DNA from: Isosphaeraceae bacterium | Lineage (GTDB): Bacteria; Planctomycetota; Planctomycetia; Isosphaerales; Isosphaeraceae | NCBI GenBank assembly: GCA_025356475.1 | Contig: JANXSX010000088.1 | Span: forward strand, 46,098 to 110,097 | Direction of reading: 5' to 3' | Length of the DNA stretch: 64,000 nt | In this document: in pieces, positions 20,322 through 29,630 of the stretch | How the letters are laid out: the number at the start of each line of letters is the position of its first letter | How positions within the stretch are numbered: the first letter of the stretch is position 1 | Position numbers and translations under genes: made by a program | Notes under the pieces: generated by a model | Seen by the model: the letters and a program-made list of their open reading frames with translations, nothing else | Databases searched by the model: none | Told to the model about the DNA's origin: nothing

Positions 20322-21245
20322 ATGAGCCAAGAACCAGACAATGACCGGCAGTCGAACCGCCGCGAGATCCTCAAGGGGGCCGCGATTTTGGGTGGCTTAG
20401 CCTTGAGCCAGAATGTTCACGCGGATGAAGCTTCGCCCGCCAAGGCTGCAACCACCAAGGGGCGGATCAAGCAGTCGATCGTCCAGTGGTGCTTTGAGCC
20501 CTACTGGGACGTCCCCAAGATGATCGAGGTCACCAAGTCACTGGGCTGCGGGAGTATCGAACTCCTCGACTCCAAGTACTTTCCGCTCCTCAAGAAGGCC
20601 GGCCTGGACTGTGCGATCGGTACAATCGATATCACTCCAGACCCACCGTTCCTGAAAGGGTTCAATAACCCCAAGTATCAGGCCCAGATCCTCAAGGCAA
20701 CGACCGACTCGATCGACGCGTGCGCAGAGTATGGGTTCAAGCGAGTCATCACGTTTACCGGCATGAGCGAGGGGATCCCCAACGATGTTGGAGCCAACAA
20801 CTGCGTTGAAGGCTACAAAAAGATCGTCGGTTACGCCGAGAAGAAGGGTGTTACGCTTTGCCTGGAGATGCTCAATACTCGGGCGAGCGATCACCCGATG
20901 AAGGGGCATCCTGGCTACCAGGGGAATCACACCGAGTACTGTATTGATATCATCAAGCGGGTTGGTTCCCCCAACTTGAAACTGCTTTTTGATATCTATC
21001 ATGTGCAGATCATGGATGGAGATGTGATCCGTCGGATTCGGCAACACAAAGACTACATTGGTCACGTCCATACTGCGGGCAACCCAGGACGCGGCGAACT
21101 CGACAACACGCAAGAGATCAACTACCCGCCGATCATGGAAGCGCTCATCGAAATCGGCTACACCGGCTACGTGGGTCAGGAATTCATCCCGACTCGCGAC
21201 CCCCTTGTGGGGCTCAAGCAGGCGGTCGCACTCTGTGACGTGTAA
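20322..21245 (+). CDS. Exported sugar phosphate isomerase/epimerase-like TIM barrel
   Basis: The 307-residue protein has a Tat-type leader (NRREILKGAAILGGLAL) followed by a xylose-isomerase-like TIM barrel resembling hydroxypyruvate isomerase. Visible barrel features are LEMLNTRASDHPMKGHPGY, LKLLFDIYHVQIMDGDV, YIGHVHTAGNPGRGELD and YVGQEFIPT, with Glu, Asp, His and Glu at the metal-binding positions. It probably acts on a sugar released outside the cytoplasm. It follows the propeller gene after 154 bases and ends the cluster, with a terminator after it. Confidence 0.88.
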   Translation: MSQEPDNDRQSNRREILKGAAILGGLALSQNVHADEASPAKAATTKGRIKQSIVQWCFEPYWDVPKMIEVTKSLGCGSIELLDSKYFPLLKKAGLDCAIGTIDITPDPPFLKGFNNPKYQAQILKATTDSIDACAEYGFKRVITFTGMSEGIPNDVGANNCVEGYKKIVGYAEKKGVTLCLEMLNTRASDHPMKGHPGYQGNHTEYCIDIIKRVGSPNLKLLFDIYHVQIMDGDVIRRIRQHKDYIGHVHTAGNPGRGELDNTQEINYPPIMEALIEIGYTGYVGQEFIPTRDPLVGLKQAVALCDV

Positions 21246-21272
21246 GTAACCCTGCACGGGTTCCAGCCTCCC

Positions 21273-21304
21273 CGGAAAGGCGTCGGTCTCGCGACGCCTT
21301 TCCG
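21273..21304 (+). terminator. Terminator after the PSD1-DUF1501 cluster
   Basis: A perfect 13-pair stem (21273-21285 with 21292-21304) with a six-base loop. No T run follows, but the stem is very stable and lies 27 bases after the last stop. Confidence 0.75.
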
Positions 21305-21360
21305 AAGATTTGCCGTTACAATCGATCCGAATTGCCAATGGGTCTGTTCGGCGCCCGAGT

Positions 21361-22398
21361 TCAGGCCACCCGGCGGGCGAGATACTCTGCGTGGCGAGCC
21401 TTCGCCCCGCGCTGACGTCGATAGAGGCGATTCCCCGTCACGACCGGTTCGGAGGCTGGTGCAGGTTGCGCCGCCTCGGCTGGTTGTGCAGGAAGTTCCG
21501 GGGTCGGAATGGGGACCAGCTTGATTTCGGCAACAGGCGCTGCAACTTCGACCCGAGCCGGTTTTGCGGGCGGTGCTGATTTTGCGAGTTCTTCGGACTT
21601 GGCCGCCGCCTTAGCCTTTTCGATGATCTTCATCGACTGAGCCAACTGGCGATGGGCGGCGGCTTCATAGCGCCTTTGCAGCATCAGGGTTGTGTCTTGG
21701 TCAACCCCGACACCTCGACGATGTTGCTCGCGGAGGGTTGCGTTTTCCTCCGTTGCGTCGACCTGGAGCGACTCCAGCCTCTCGATTTCGCCAAGAATCA
21801 ACGCTTGAATCTGGGTGCAGTCCCGAAAACGGGACTGGAGCACAACCATTGCCTGACGCAGTGTCCTGGGAATTCCCATCAGATCCATGGCGGTGTTCGT
21901 CTCAGTCTCTGACCAGTGCGACCGTGCAATATAAGTAACCCCAAACATGAGGTTCTTCCATTGCTTGATCATCCAGGCTCGACCAGCCGGGGTCCGTTCC
22001 AAGCTCAAGCAAACACGAGCGGGGTTGCGTTTCAGGGTTGCACCAAGGTCGGACGCTTCGACCTCCCGATCCTGATCCCACTGAGGACGCTGGGCGACTT
22101 TCGACAATTCGATCATCCGCTCGAGCTCAAGACCCTGACACCGCTCGACCCGCATTGAGGCGAGTACCGCCTGGTTGACGTGGTATCCCTGAACCACATC
22201 TTCAGGGGCAAGAACCTCGATCCAGCCGTCGAGTCGCTCTTGAAATTTCTCTGTATATTCAGTCGGCACAAGGACTTGCGCGGCGAGCCCGTGCTTCATT
22301 GCGTGCTGACGGCATTCGGCCTTACCTTCGTCGGTTTTCGGGCCCGTACTATGTTCGGCATTTCGCCGATTGGCTTCAATCTGTCGTAAGGTCGTCAT
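21361..22398 (-). CDS. Planctomycete 'STGPKT' hypothetical protein
   Basis: The 345-residue protein begins MTTLRQIEANRRNAEHSTGP, a start found in many uncharacterised planctomycete and acidobacterial proteins (ANRRNAxxSTGPxTxEGK...HGL). The central part is helical with the segments WDQDREVEASDLG and ARVCLSLERTPAGRAWM. The C-terminal third is rich in Ala, Pro and Glu and ends in a basic YRRQRGAKARHAEYLARR. The function is unknown. The start at 22398 has GAGGAGA upstream and matches the family. An N-terminally shorter homologue lies at 63551. It is convergent with the PSD1 cluster to its left and lies downstream of the DUF1501 genes. Confidence 0.85.
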   Translation of the reverse strand: MTTLRQIEANRRNAEHSTGPKTDEGKAECRQHAMKHGLAAQVLVPTEYTEKFQERLDGWIEVLAPEDVVQGYHVNQAVLASMRVERCQGLELERMIELSKVAQRPQWDQDREVEASDLGATLKRNPARVCLSLERTPAGRAWMIKQWKNLMFGVTYIARSHWSETETNTAMDLMGIPRTLRQAMVVLQSRFRDCTQIQALILGEIERLESLQVDATEENATLREQHRRGVGVDQDTTLMLQRRYEAAAHRQLAQSMKIIEKAKAAAKSEELAKSAPPAKPARVEVAAPVAEIKLVPIPTPELPAQPAEAAQPAPASEPVVTGNRLYRRQRGAKARHAEYLARRVA

Positions 22399-22562
22399 CG
22401 TCGTCTCCTCCCGGTGGAGGTGGAACCTGCCCGACAACATAGGCGGAAGGCTCGTCCCTCGCACAGGGGAGTCTACCACAAAATTGACGATACGGATTCG
22501 GCAAACAGAAAATCTTCCCTATGGTGTCTAGATGGGGCAAGTCCCTTCATCCTGCTTCCCGA

Positions 22563-23963
22563 TCAGGCGAAGAGTTTTCGAAGCGGTTCACCGAGTGCGA
22601 GTCGATGGGGGCGGTTGGTCTGGTCGAAGATCTCGGTCGCGGGGTCGAGGCCGAACCGCCAATAGATTGTGGCGGCAAGGTCGCCGGGTGTGACAGGGTC
22701 AGTCGCTGGGAAGGCCCCAATCTTATCGCTCGAGCCGTAAGTCGCTCCTCCGTGAACGCCTCCACCGAAGAGCATCACCGAGTAACAATTTGGCCAATGG
22801 TCGCGACCGGCTGTGACGTTGATTCGAGGAGTGCGACCGAACTCACCGGTGACCATCACGAGTGTAGAATCCAGGAGGCGACGTTGGTCGAGATCTTCAA
22901 TCAAAGCGGAGAGCGACTGATCGGCCTGGGGAAGAAGGTAGTTCTTATGTTGACTTGCACAGTTATTGTGAGCGTCCCAATTCTGACCTTGTTGCTTGAA
23001 GTCGTAGACATTCACGAATGGAACTCCTGCTTCGACCAATCGGCGAGCGAGTAAGAGATTCTGGCCACGCATTTGGCGGGCGACCCCCATCTCTCCGCCG
23101 CCGCCGTTCACCTCGCCCTTGGCGGCGGGGTCAGACCCGAAGCCGTAGCGCTCGCGCACCGAGGTCGGCTCCTTCGAGATATCGAGCGCGCGACGAATCG
23201 GCTCGGAATCGAGGAGCTGGTAGGCCCGGTCATAGAGGTTGGGCTGCGATTTGCTCGAATGGATCGACTCCTCCGCCGATTGGAGTAAGCCCCGTCGTTT
23301 GTGGATCCGCGTTCGATCGAGACCATCCGCAAGGGTGAGCGATTCTGCGGGGTAAACCCGCTTCACGGGATCGACATCGATCCGCAGTGGGTCGTACGCT
23401 GAGCCCAGAATCCCTCCGCCCTGGCAAGGGGTGGGGACCACGTTATGGAATGCGTAGGGCAACGAGGCGAACGGAACATCGACGGGGTGGTGCCGATTCA
23501 TGTAGGCCACCGCGCTGCCGAAGCTGGGGTAGAACTGTGGAAGAGGGGCGAACAACTCGCGATCCGCGCCGTCGAGCGGTCTGCCTGTCAGGGCGTGGAT
23601 TGATGCGGAATCGTGCAAGGTCGCTGAGTGGTGGACACTTCGGATCACTGCGCCCTTGTGCATCCACTGAGAGAGTTTTGGCAAGTGTTCGCAAATCGAA
23701 AGACCAGGCACCGAAGTTGAGATCGGCTGGAATTCGCCTCGGACTTCGGCAGGCGCATTGGGTTTGAGATCGACCGTGTCGATGTGGCTAGGGCCACCAT
23801 AGTAGAAGATCAGGATGCACGCCTTGATCGGCTTCGCCTCACTGAATGCACCGAGAGCGGCAGCCTGCGCGGTCCAGAGGCCGCCCAGGTTCAACCCAAG
23901 GTAGCCCTTGGCACCGAACTGGAGCAGTCCGCGCCGGGTAACATTGGAGACGAGGTCGGTCAT
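22563..23963 (-). CDS. DUF1501 exported protein (second subfamily)
   Basis: The 466-residue protein has a leader with twin arginine (NVTRRGLLQFGAKGYLGLNL), then CILIFYYGGPSHIDTVDLKP, ALTGRPLDGADRELF and VTGEFGRTPRINVTAGRDHW. The last is the DUF1501 core near the end of the protein. It differs from the other two DUF1501 proteins in the window by its leader and loops, so it belongs to another subfamily. It is the third gene of the minus-strand PSD1 cluster, 22 bases after the preceding DUF1501 gene. It is probably exported by Tat. Confidence 0.92.
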   Translation of the reverse strand: MTDLVSNVTRRGLLQFGAKGYLGLNLGGLWTAQAAALGAFSEAKPIKACILIFYYGGPSHIDTVDLKPNAPAEVRGEFQPISTSVPGLSICEHLPKLSQWMHKGAVIRSVHHSATLHDSASIHALTGRPLDGADRELFAPLPQFYPSFGSAVAYMNRHHPVDVPFASLPYAFHNVVPTPCQGGGILGSAYDPLRIDVDPVKRVYPAESLTLADGLDRTRIHKRRGLLQSAEESIHSSKSQPNLYDRAYQLLDSEPIRRALDISKEPTSVRERYGFGSDPAAKGEVNGGGGEMGVARQMRGQNLLLARRLVEAGVPFVNVYDFKQQGQNWDAHNNCASQHKNYLLPQADQSLSALIEDLDQRRLLDSTLVMVTGEFGRTPRINVTAGRDHWPNCYSVMLFGGGVHGGATYGSSDKIGAFPATDPVTPGDLAATIYWRFGLDPATEIFDQTNRPHRLALGEPLRKLFA

Positions 23964-23985
23964 AGATGCACATCCAAGGGTACTA

Positions 23986-25407
23986 TCAAATCAGGATTTC
24001 ATTGGCAACTTGGCCATGAACATCGGTGAGACGAAAGTCACGACCACTGTAGCGGAATGTGAGCTTTTCGTGATCGAGGCCCATCAGGTGGAGAATCGTG
24101 GCGTGCAAATCATGGACATGCATACGGTTTTCGATCGCGCGGAAGCCAAGTTCGTCGGTGGCCCCATGGACCATGCCGCCCTTGATTCCGCCGCCGGCCA
24201 TCCACATGGTGAACCCCATGGCGTGGTGATCGCGGCCCTTGGCCCCTTCGGAGGTTGGGGTCCGGCCGAATTCGCCTCCCCAGACGACCAAGGTATCTTC
24301 GAGCATGCCTCGCGATTTCAAGTCTTTCAGGAGCGCGGCGACGGGTCGATCGCTCTTCTGGGCGTGGTCGCGATGTTTGGTAATGTCGGCATGATCGTCC
24401 CAAGGCTGGCCCGCGCCGTAGTAGATTTGGGTGATTCGAACGCCCCGTTCCGCGAGCCGACGCGCGATCAGGCAGGCACCGGCGAACTCGCCTTCGCCGT
24501 ACAGCTCGCGGGTCGCCTTCGATTCGTTGGTGATGTCGAACGCTTCACGGGCTTCGAACTGCATCCGGTAGGCCATTTCGAGCGAAGCGATTCGTGATTC
24601 GAGGGGCTCGTCGCGACCTCTCTGTTCGAGGTGTGCCTGGTTGAGCGATTGGAGCAGATCAAGCTGCTCACGCTGGGCTTTAGGCGTGAGGTGGCGATTG
24701 CGGATGTCACGGATGATCGTTTCCGGGTCGATTGTTTTGTTGTTGATATGGGTACCTTGATAGACACCCGGTAAGAAGCTATTACTCCAAAGTTGCGGCC
24801 CGACAACGGGCTTGTTGGGACAGAGGACCACGAAGCCGGGCAAGTTCTGGTTCTCGGACCCGAGCCCAAATGTCAACCATGAGCCCAAGCTCGGTCGGAT
24901 CGGCTGCATGTTTCCAGAGTTCATCATCAGCAATGATGGCTCATGATTGGGGTTGTCCGTCCACATTGAACGGATCACGCAAAGGTCATCGGCGCAAGTG
25001 GCAACATGCGGGAAGAGTTCGCTAACGTCGATTCCTGACTGGCCGTACTTGGCGAAGCTGAACGGAGTGCCCATCAGCTTGCCGTTGCGCTTGCGCCGAC
25101 TATCGATGAACGAGTCCGGGGTTTCCTCGCCAGATTGCTTGGTTAGGACCGGTTTAGGGTCAAAAGTGTCAACATGTGAAGGGCCACCATTCATGAACAG
25201 GAAGATGACCCGTTTTGCCTTGGCGGTAAAGTGGGGGGGGCGAGGTGCCAGGGGGTTGGCCGGCACGACGCTCTCGCCCGCTGAGGCAGAGCCGCTCAGG
25301 AGGCCTGATTCCGCGAAAACACTGGCGAGACCGATCGATCCAAATCCGCCGCCGATCTTGCCCAAGGCTGCGCGACGAGAGATGGGCGTGCCGTCTGGAA
25401 AATTCAT
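23986..25407 (-). CDS. DUF1501 exported protein
   Basis: The 473-residue protein has a Tat leader (ISRRAALGKIGGGFGSIGL), VIFLFMNGGPSHVDTFDPKP, LGSWLTFGLGSENQNLPGFV and WGGEFGRTPTSEGAKGRDHH. It is close to the protein at 17744, sharing for example FTMWMAGGGIKGG and a GATDELG segment, so the two are paralogues. The start at 25407 has GGAG nearby and removes six residues from the frame. It lies 14 bases after the PSD1 gene on the same strand, so the two are co-transcribed. Confidence 0.93.
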   Translation of the reverse strand: MNFPDGTPISRRAALGKIGGGFGSIGLASVFAESGLLSGSASAGESVVPANPLAPRPPHFTAKAKRVIFLFMNGGPSHVDTFDPKPVLTKQSGEETPDSFIDSRRKRNGKLMGTPFSFAKYGQSGIDVSELFPHVATCADDLCVIRSMWTDNPNHEPSLLMMNSGNMQPIRPSLGSWLTFGLGSENQNLPGFVVLCPNKPVVGPQLWSNSFLPGVYQGTHINNKTIDPETIIRDIRNRHLTPKAQREQLDLLQSLNQAHLEQRGRDEPLESRIASLEMAYRMQFEAREAFDITNESKATRELYGEGEFAGACLIARRLAERGVRITQIYYGAGQPWDDHADITKHRDHAQKSDRPVAALLKDLKSRGMLEDTLVVWGGEFGRTPTSEGAKGRDHHAMGFTMWMAGGGIKGGMVHGATDELGFRAIENRMHVHDLHATILHLMGLDHEKLTFRYSGRDFRLTDVHGQVANEILI

Positions 25408-25421
25408 CGAAAGCTCCCGTA

Positions 25422-28082
25422 TCAATCGACAAAGGCGAATTCGTTTGTGCTAAGCAAGGCCTGTGCGTAGCGATGCCACCGCGAAAGGCCGGTGGCAGGG
25501 GCGTCAGCTTGGTCCGCAGTGTGCAGATACGCCAGACCGATCGCAACCTCTTGCGAGGTGGCGGGCCGCCCGAAGAGGAGTTCATAAGACCGACGAATTC
25601 GGGGTTCGTCGCCCTCTTCCTTTTCCAAGAGTGCGACCAAGCCTTTGGCATTTTCGATCAGAAAATCGCTATTGAGGACGGTCAATCCCTGGAGCGGGAC
25701 CGTCGTCCGCGACCGCTCTGCGCTCGTGATATTGGGGTCAGGAAAGTCAAAGCTGCGGAGCAGGGGGGAGAGGTCGTGGCGACTGATCTTGGCATAAACG
25801 GTTCGCCGCCGATTCTCGGACGCTTCAAGCTTTTGTGACGGACCACCAAGCGATGGGTCGAGCCGACCCGATACCGCGAGCATCGCATCGCGCCAAGCCT
25901 CGACTTCGAGGCGACGCCGACTCATCCGAGAGAGTAGTCGGTTCTCAGGATCGAGCTGTTCCGCTTGGGGTGTCGTCTCATTGCTTTGCTGATAGGTCGC
26001 TGAGAGGATAAGAATCCGGTGCAGCCTCTTGAGCGACCAGCCTCCGTCGATGAAGCGTGTCACCAGGTGGTCAAGCAGTTCCGGGTGACTGGGTCGTTCG
26101 CCGAGATGGCCGAAATTGCTGGGGGTTGCCACCAAACCCCTCCCGAAGTGCCACTGCCAGACGCGGTTGACCATCACTCGGGCTGTGAGCGGGTTCTCCT
26201 TACTCGCGATCGACTTGGCCAGTTCGAGGCGGCCGCTCCCCTGCGTAAACGGGGCTGCTCCTCCCAAGATCGACAGTGCGTGTCGCGAGACGACCGGGCC
26301 GGGCGTCTCGGGGTTGCCGCGAATCAGGACTTTGAGATCGGTGGGCTTTTCCGAATCCTTGAGAGCATGAACAACGGGATACATGACAGGCGCAGACTTC
26401 TTCTTCACCTCGACCTCTTTTCGAAGCTCAGTAAGCTTCGACTTCACGAGAGCGGGCAAGGTCGCTTCGGCCATTAGCTTGGGGATCGCCAGCAGCCCCT
26501 TCGCTCCGAACAATTCGTCGATCAGGGCGGTTTCCATCGCCTCCAGCTTCGCTCCGTCTGGAATGGCTTTGCGAATCAGCAGGGCCTTGACCCAGTTCTG
26601 GAATTCATCGGCAACCGCTTGTGGATTCTCGGTCTCAAAGCGATTGAGCCAGGCGGAAAGTTGGGCGGAATCGGCAGGTTTCTTCATGAGGTCGTTGAAG
26701 GCTTTCACCCAGCGACGGAGGACCCCGACGTCGAGCGACCTGGCCTTCGCCACCTCATCCAGATTCTTGGCGGGCTGAGTGTGCGAGGACCATGCCGCCA
26801 CGAGGTAAGCGTTCAACTGATCGACCTGGCCCTCGACGACTTTCTTCGACTCGGCTTTAAGCAACGTGTCGATCTCGGCGGTCTTTGTCTTAATTTCCGC
26901 CTGGGCCTTGTTGTATGCCTCGACCTGATCGGCTGGGCAAACCGGTTCTTCCTGATATTCGCTACTGGCGAAGACACCAGCGAGTGAGTAATAGTCGGAG
27001 GTCGGGATCGGGTCGAACTTGTGGTCATGGCATCGGGCACAAGCAACAGTCAGACCGAGAAACCCTCGGCTCAACGTATCGATGCGGTCATCGAGTTGGT
27101 CAAATTTCTTGGGGTCACCGTAATAGACCGGCCCGAGCGTGAAGAACCCGAGAGCGGCCAACCGTTCCTTGTTCTTCGGATCTCCCGTCAAATCGGCAGC
27201 AATTTGCGCAATGACAAATTGATCATAAGGCATGTCCTGGTTCAAGGCATCGATCAGCCAGTCACGGTAGCGGTAGCCATTGGGATAGACCTTCGCTTCG
27301 AAGGTGTGTGCCTGGTCTTCGCCATAACGGGCGACATCGAGCCAGTGCCGCCCCCAGCGCTCGCCATAATGAGGACTCGCAAGCAGGCGGTCGATCACTC
27401 GCGCAAACGCTTCGGGTGCTTGATCGTTCAGGAAGGCTTCCACCTCAGCGGGAGTCGGTGGCAAGCCGATCAGGTCGAAGGAGGCACGACGGATCAAGGT
27501 TCGCTTGTCTGCGGGAGCTGCAGGAGTGAGCCCTTGGTCCTCAAGTTTCGCCAGAATGAACCGATCGAGGTCGTCGTTGGGCCATGTGGTTTGAAGAATT
27601 GCGGGTGGAGACACATTCTTGACGGGCTGAAACGCCCAGAAAGCGTGATCCTCGTCACGGATCGAGCTAGAGGGGGTGGAGGCGGAGGCTTCGACGGCTT
27701 TTGACTCGGGCCAGGGAGCGCCTCGTTTGACCCAATCGGTGAGGGTCGCGATCTCAATTTCGGGCATCTTGCCCTTGGGGGGCATCTGGATATCTCCGCC
27801 GTAGCGGATCGCATCGATCAGAAGACTCTCGTCGAGTTTGCCCGCGACGACCGCTGGTCCGGAATCCCCGCCGGTTCTCATCGCTTTGGGGGAGTCGAGC
27901 CGCAAACCGCCCTTTTGCTTATCCGCACCATGGCAGCCGAAGCATCGTTCGACCAAGACGGGTCTGACTTTGGTCTCGAAGAAGTCGGCATCCACCGGCG
28001 AAAGCTTCGCGGGGTCTTCAGCCCGGGCAATTGTTGCCAGGAGTAGGGCTATCCCAAGATACCGGTAAGGAATTCGCTGCAT
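25422..28082 (-). CDS. PSD1 cytochrome c-domain protein (DUF1549/DUF1553), no PA14
   Basis: The 886-residue exported protein starts with a short signal peptide (YRYLGIALLLATIARAED), then a cytochrome-c-like domain with CFGCH near residue 36. DUF1549 follows (RHWLDVARYGEDQ, CARCHDHKFDPIP), and DUF1553 at the end (NPLTARVMVNRVWQWHFGRG). Unlike the paralogue at 14739 it has no PA14 domain. In its place is a helical segment of about 200 residues rich in Lys, Glu and Ala. The start at 28082 has GGAGG six bases upstream. It leads a three-gene operon with two DUF1501 genes. Confidence 0.93.
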   Translation of the reverse strand: MQRIPYRYLGIALLLATIARAEDPAKLSPVDADFFETKVRPVLVERCFGCHGADKQKGGLRLDSPKAMRTGGDSGPAVVAGKLDESLLIDAIRYGGDIQMPPKGKMPEIEIATLTDWVKRGAPWPESKAVEASASTPSSSIRDEDHAFWAFQPVKNVSPPAILQTTWPNDDLDRFILAKLEDQGLTPAAPADKRTLIRRASFDLIGLPPTPAEVEAFLNDQAPEAFARVIDRLLASPHYGERWGRHWLDVARYGEDQAHTFEAKVYPNGYRYRDWLIDALNQDMPYDQFVIAQIAADLTGDPKNKERLAALGFFTLGPVYYGDPKKFDQLDDRIDTLSRGFLGLTVACARCHDHKFDPIPTSDYYSLAGVFASSEYQEEPVCPADQVEAYNKAQAEIKTKTAEIDTLLKAESKKVVEGQVDQLNAYLVAAWSSHTQPAKNLDEVAKARSLDVGVLRRWVKAFNDLMKKPADSAQLSAWLNRFETENPQAVADEFQNWVKALLIRKAIPDGAKLEAMETALIDELFGAKGLLAIPKLMAEATLPALVKSKLTELRKEVEVKKKSAPVMYPVVHALKDSEKPTDLKVLIRGNPETPGPVVSRHALSILGGAAPFTQGSGRLELAKSIASKENPLTARVMVNRVWQWHFGRGLVATPSNFGHLGERPSHPELLDHLVTRFIDGGWSLKRLHRILILSATYQQSNETTPQAEQLDPENRLLSRMSRRRLEVEAWRDAMLAVSGRLDPSLGGPSQKLEASENRRRTVYAKISRHDLSPLLRSFDFPDPNITSAERSRTTVPLQGLTVLNSDFLIENAKGLVALLEKEEGDEPRIRRSYELLFGRPATSQEVAIGLAYLHTADQADAPATGLSRWHRYAQALLSTNEFAFVD

Positions 28083-28186
28083 GACGCCTCCTCCATCGAT
28101 CGATTCTCGTGAGTGGAGTTTACCCGAGATTCGACCAATGTTGGAGACTTTTTTGGAGGATGGCAGGCCCCCGACGCTTTTCTCGT

Positions 28187-28945
28187 TCAAATGGTTGCTT
28201 TCGAGCGTCGCTCCCGGAGGGTTATGGCCACCATGAACGAGGCGACGAGACTCACGAGCATGCGAGCGAGCAATCGCGATTCCTGGGAGACGGAGATGGG
28301 TTGAGTGGTTCGGTGGGTGGGAAATAGGATCGATGCGGTCAGTTCAAAGAGGACCGCAGCAACGAGTGCGCCAGAGAGCCCTCCGAGTAGTCCTTTCATC
28401 ACACCTCCCCGACCACCGACCCCAAAGCCGAACGCCATCCCGGCCACTGCCGCGATCGCGCTCCACGTCACCCCATGGATCAGGAGGGGAAAGAGGAGGT
28501 CTGACCCGGACGGATCTTCGTACTTGCGGTAGACCGAGCTCATCCCGTATGCGACACCGCCCCCAACCGAACCAGCGATGACCAAGCCAATGATTCCAGC
28601 GAGGATCGCGCGACCGGTCGAACGGGCAGCGAGACCACCTGCTAGACCCGAGAACAGGCCGAAGGCGACCCCAAATCCGCTGAAGGCAATTGCGCTGTTC
28701 TTTGCGTCGGCTGCGGCCTGTTCCAGATTCAGTTGGCGAAAGTCGTAGGCACGGGTTGCCGCCTCGACAGAGGGCTGGTGATGCTCATACCACCACTCCC
28801 CCCATGCCCACCCGAGGCCGCCGCCGAGCACTCCCGCGACAAGCGCGGCGAGAATCAGAATGGGTAGGGCAGGTGCTGCTCTGTTGGCCATTCGAGTGTT
28901 GGGGTTGCTGGGAAGTTCCGTTTCGGCCTGTTTCGACGGTTCCAT
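28187..28945 (-). CDS. Hypothetical polytopic membrane protein
   Basis: The 252-residue protein is not recognised. It has about six hydrophobic, glycine- and alanine-rich segments (LPILILAALVAGVLGGGLGW, FGVAFGLFSGLAGGL, LAGIIGLVIAGSVGGG, GLLGGLSGALVAAVLF and others) with little soluble sequence between. The glycine spacing (GGG, GGxG) suggests tightly packed helices. The start at 28945 has GGAG about nine bases upstream. It lies 105 bases before the PSD1 gene on the same strand and could be co-transcribed. Confidence 0.75.
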   Translation of the reverse strand: MEPSKQAETELPSNPNTRMANRAAPALPILILAALVAGVLGGGLGWAWGEWWYEHHQPSVEAATRAYDFRQLNLEQAAADAKNSAIAFSGFGVAFGLFSGLAGGLAARSTGRAILAGIIGLVIAGSVGGGVAYGMSSVYRKYEDPSGSDLLFPLLIHGVTWSAIAAVAGMAFGFGVGGRGGVMKGLLGGLSGALVAAVLFELTASILFPTHRTTQPISVSQESRLLARMLVSLVASFMVAITLRERRSKATI

Positions 28946-29245
28946 GAGTAGGTCTCCACGAAGGAATTCAGAGACGAACACTCATGCACGCGCGAGTGCG
29001 AGGGTCCGTTCGAATCATTCAGAATCTGAGAAAAAGGGTTTGTGAGGGGAGTTCCGACTTATTACTATCAATGATGTCATGAGATCGCCAGTCTTTCGTC
29101 GACAAGGTTGAGGATTTCGCGGCGCGACCGGAAATCCTGACTTCATTTCGCGTCTGTCGGGTGCTCGTTCACAAGTCCGGTTTCTTCTAAGTCTTGTCTG
29201 GGTCTATGGTGTCGCACACCTAGGGCCTCTCAGAAAGGAGTTCTC

Positions 29246-29470
29246 GTGCGGATTTTGTCCAAGCGTCTCGTTTTGCCGGCACTCGCTCTTCCGTTGGCGT
29301 GGTTCGCAATAGGCTGCGACTCGACGAAGGTTGAGCTTGAGTCTGCTCCTCCACCCCCTTCGAGCGTCACCAAGATCGAAAAGATTGAAGACATGCCGAA
29401 GGCTCAACGCCCGCGCGTGGGCGGCTCTGGTGGGATGAACTACGATCCCTCTGGAACGACCCCGAAGTGA
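29246..29470 (+). CDS. Short lipoprotein before a DUF1559 gene
   Basis: The 74-residue protein is a predicted lipoprotein. It has a hydrophobic leader (LVLPALALPLAWFAIGC) with lipobox ending at the Cys, then a short soluble tail rich in Pro, Gly and Lys. The start is GTG 29246, with AAAGGAG six bases before. It lies 160 bases upstream of a DUF1559 gene. The same arrangement, with a different short lipoprotein, recurs at 44572, so the pair is a module. The function is unknown. Confidence 0.7.
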   Translation: MRILSKRLVLPALALPLAWFAIGCDSTKVELESAPPPPSSVTKIEKIEDMPKAQRPRVGGSGGMNYDPSGTTPK

Positions 29471-29630
29471 TCTAGATTGCGCTTCGTGAGGCCTACTTCC
29501 TATGAGTGGGTCTCTTGCTCGCGGATCAAATCTCTCAAGACCGGGCGAACGATCCAGACATCGACCGGTCCCTTTTCTGGAGAGTTTCATACGTATTTCG
29601 GACGCTCAACCTTTCACAGGAATTCATTTT

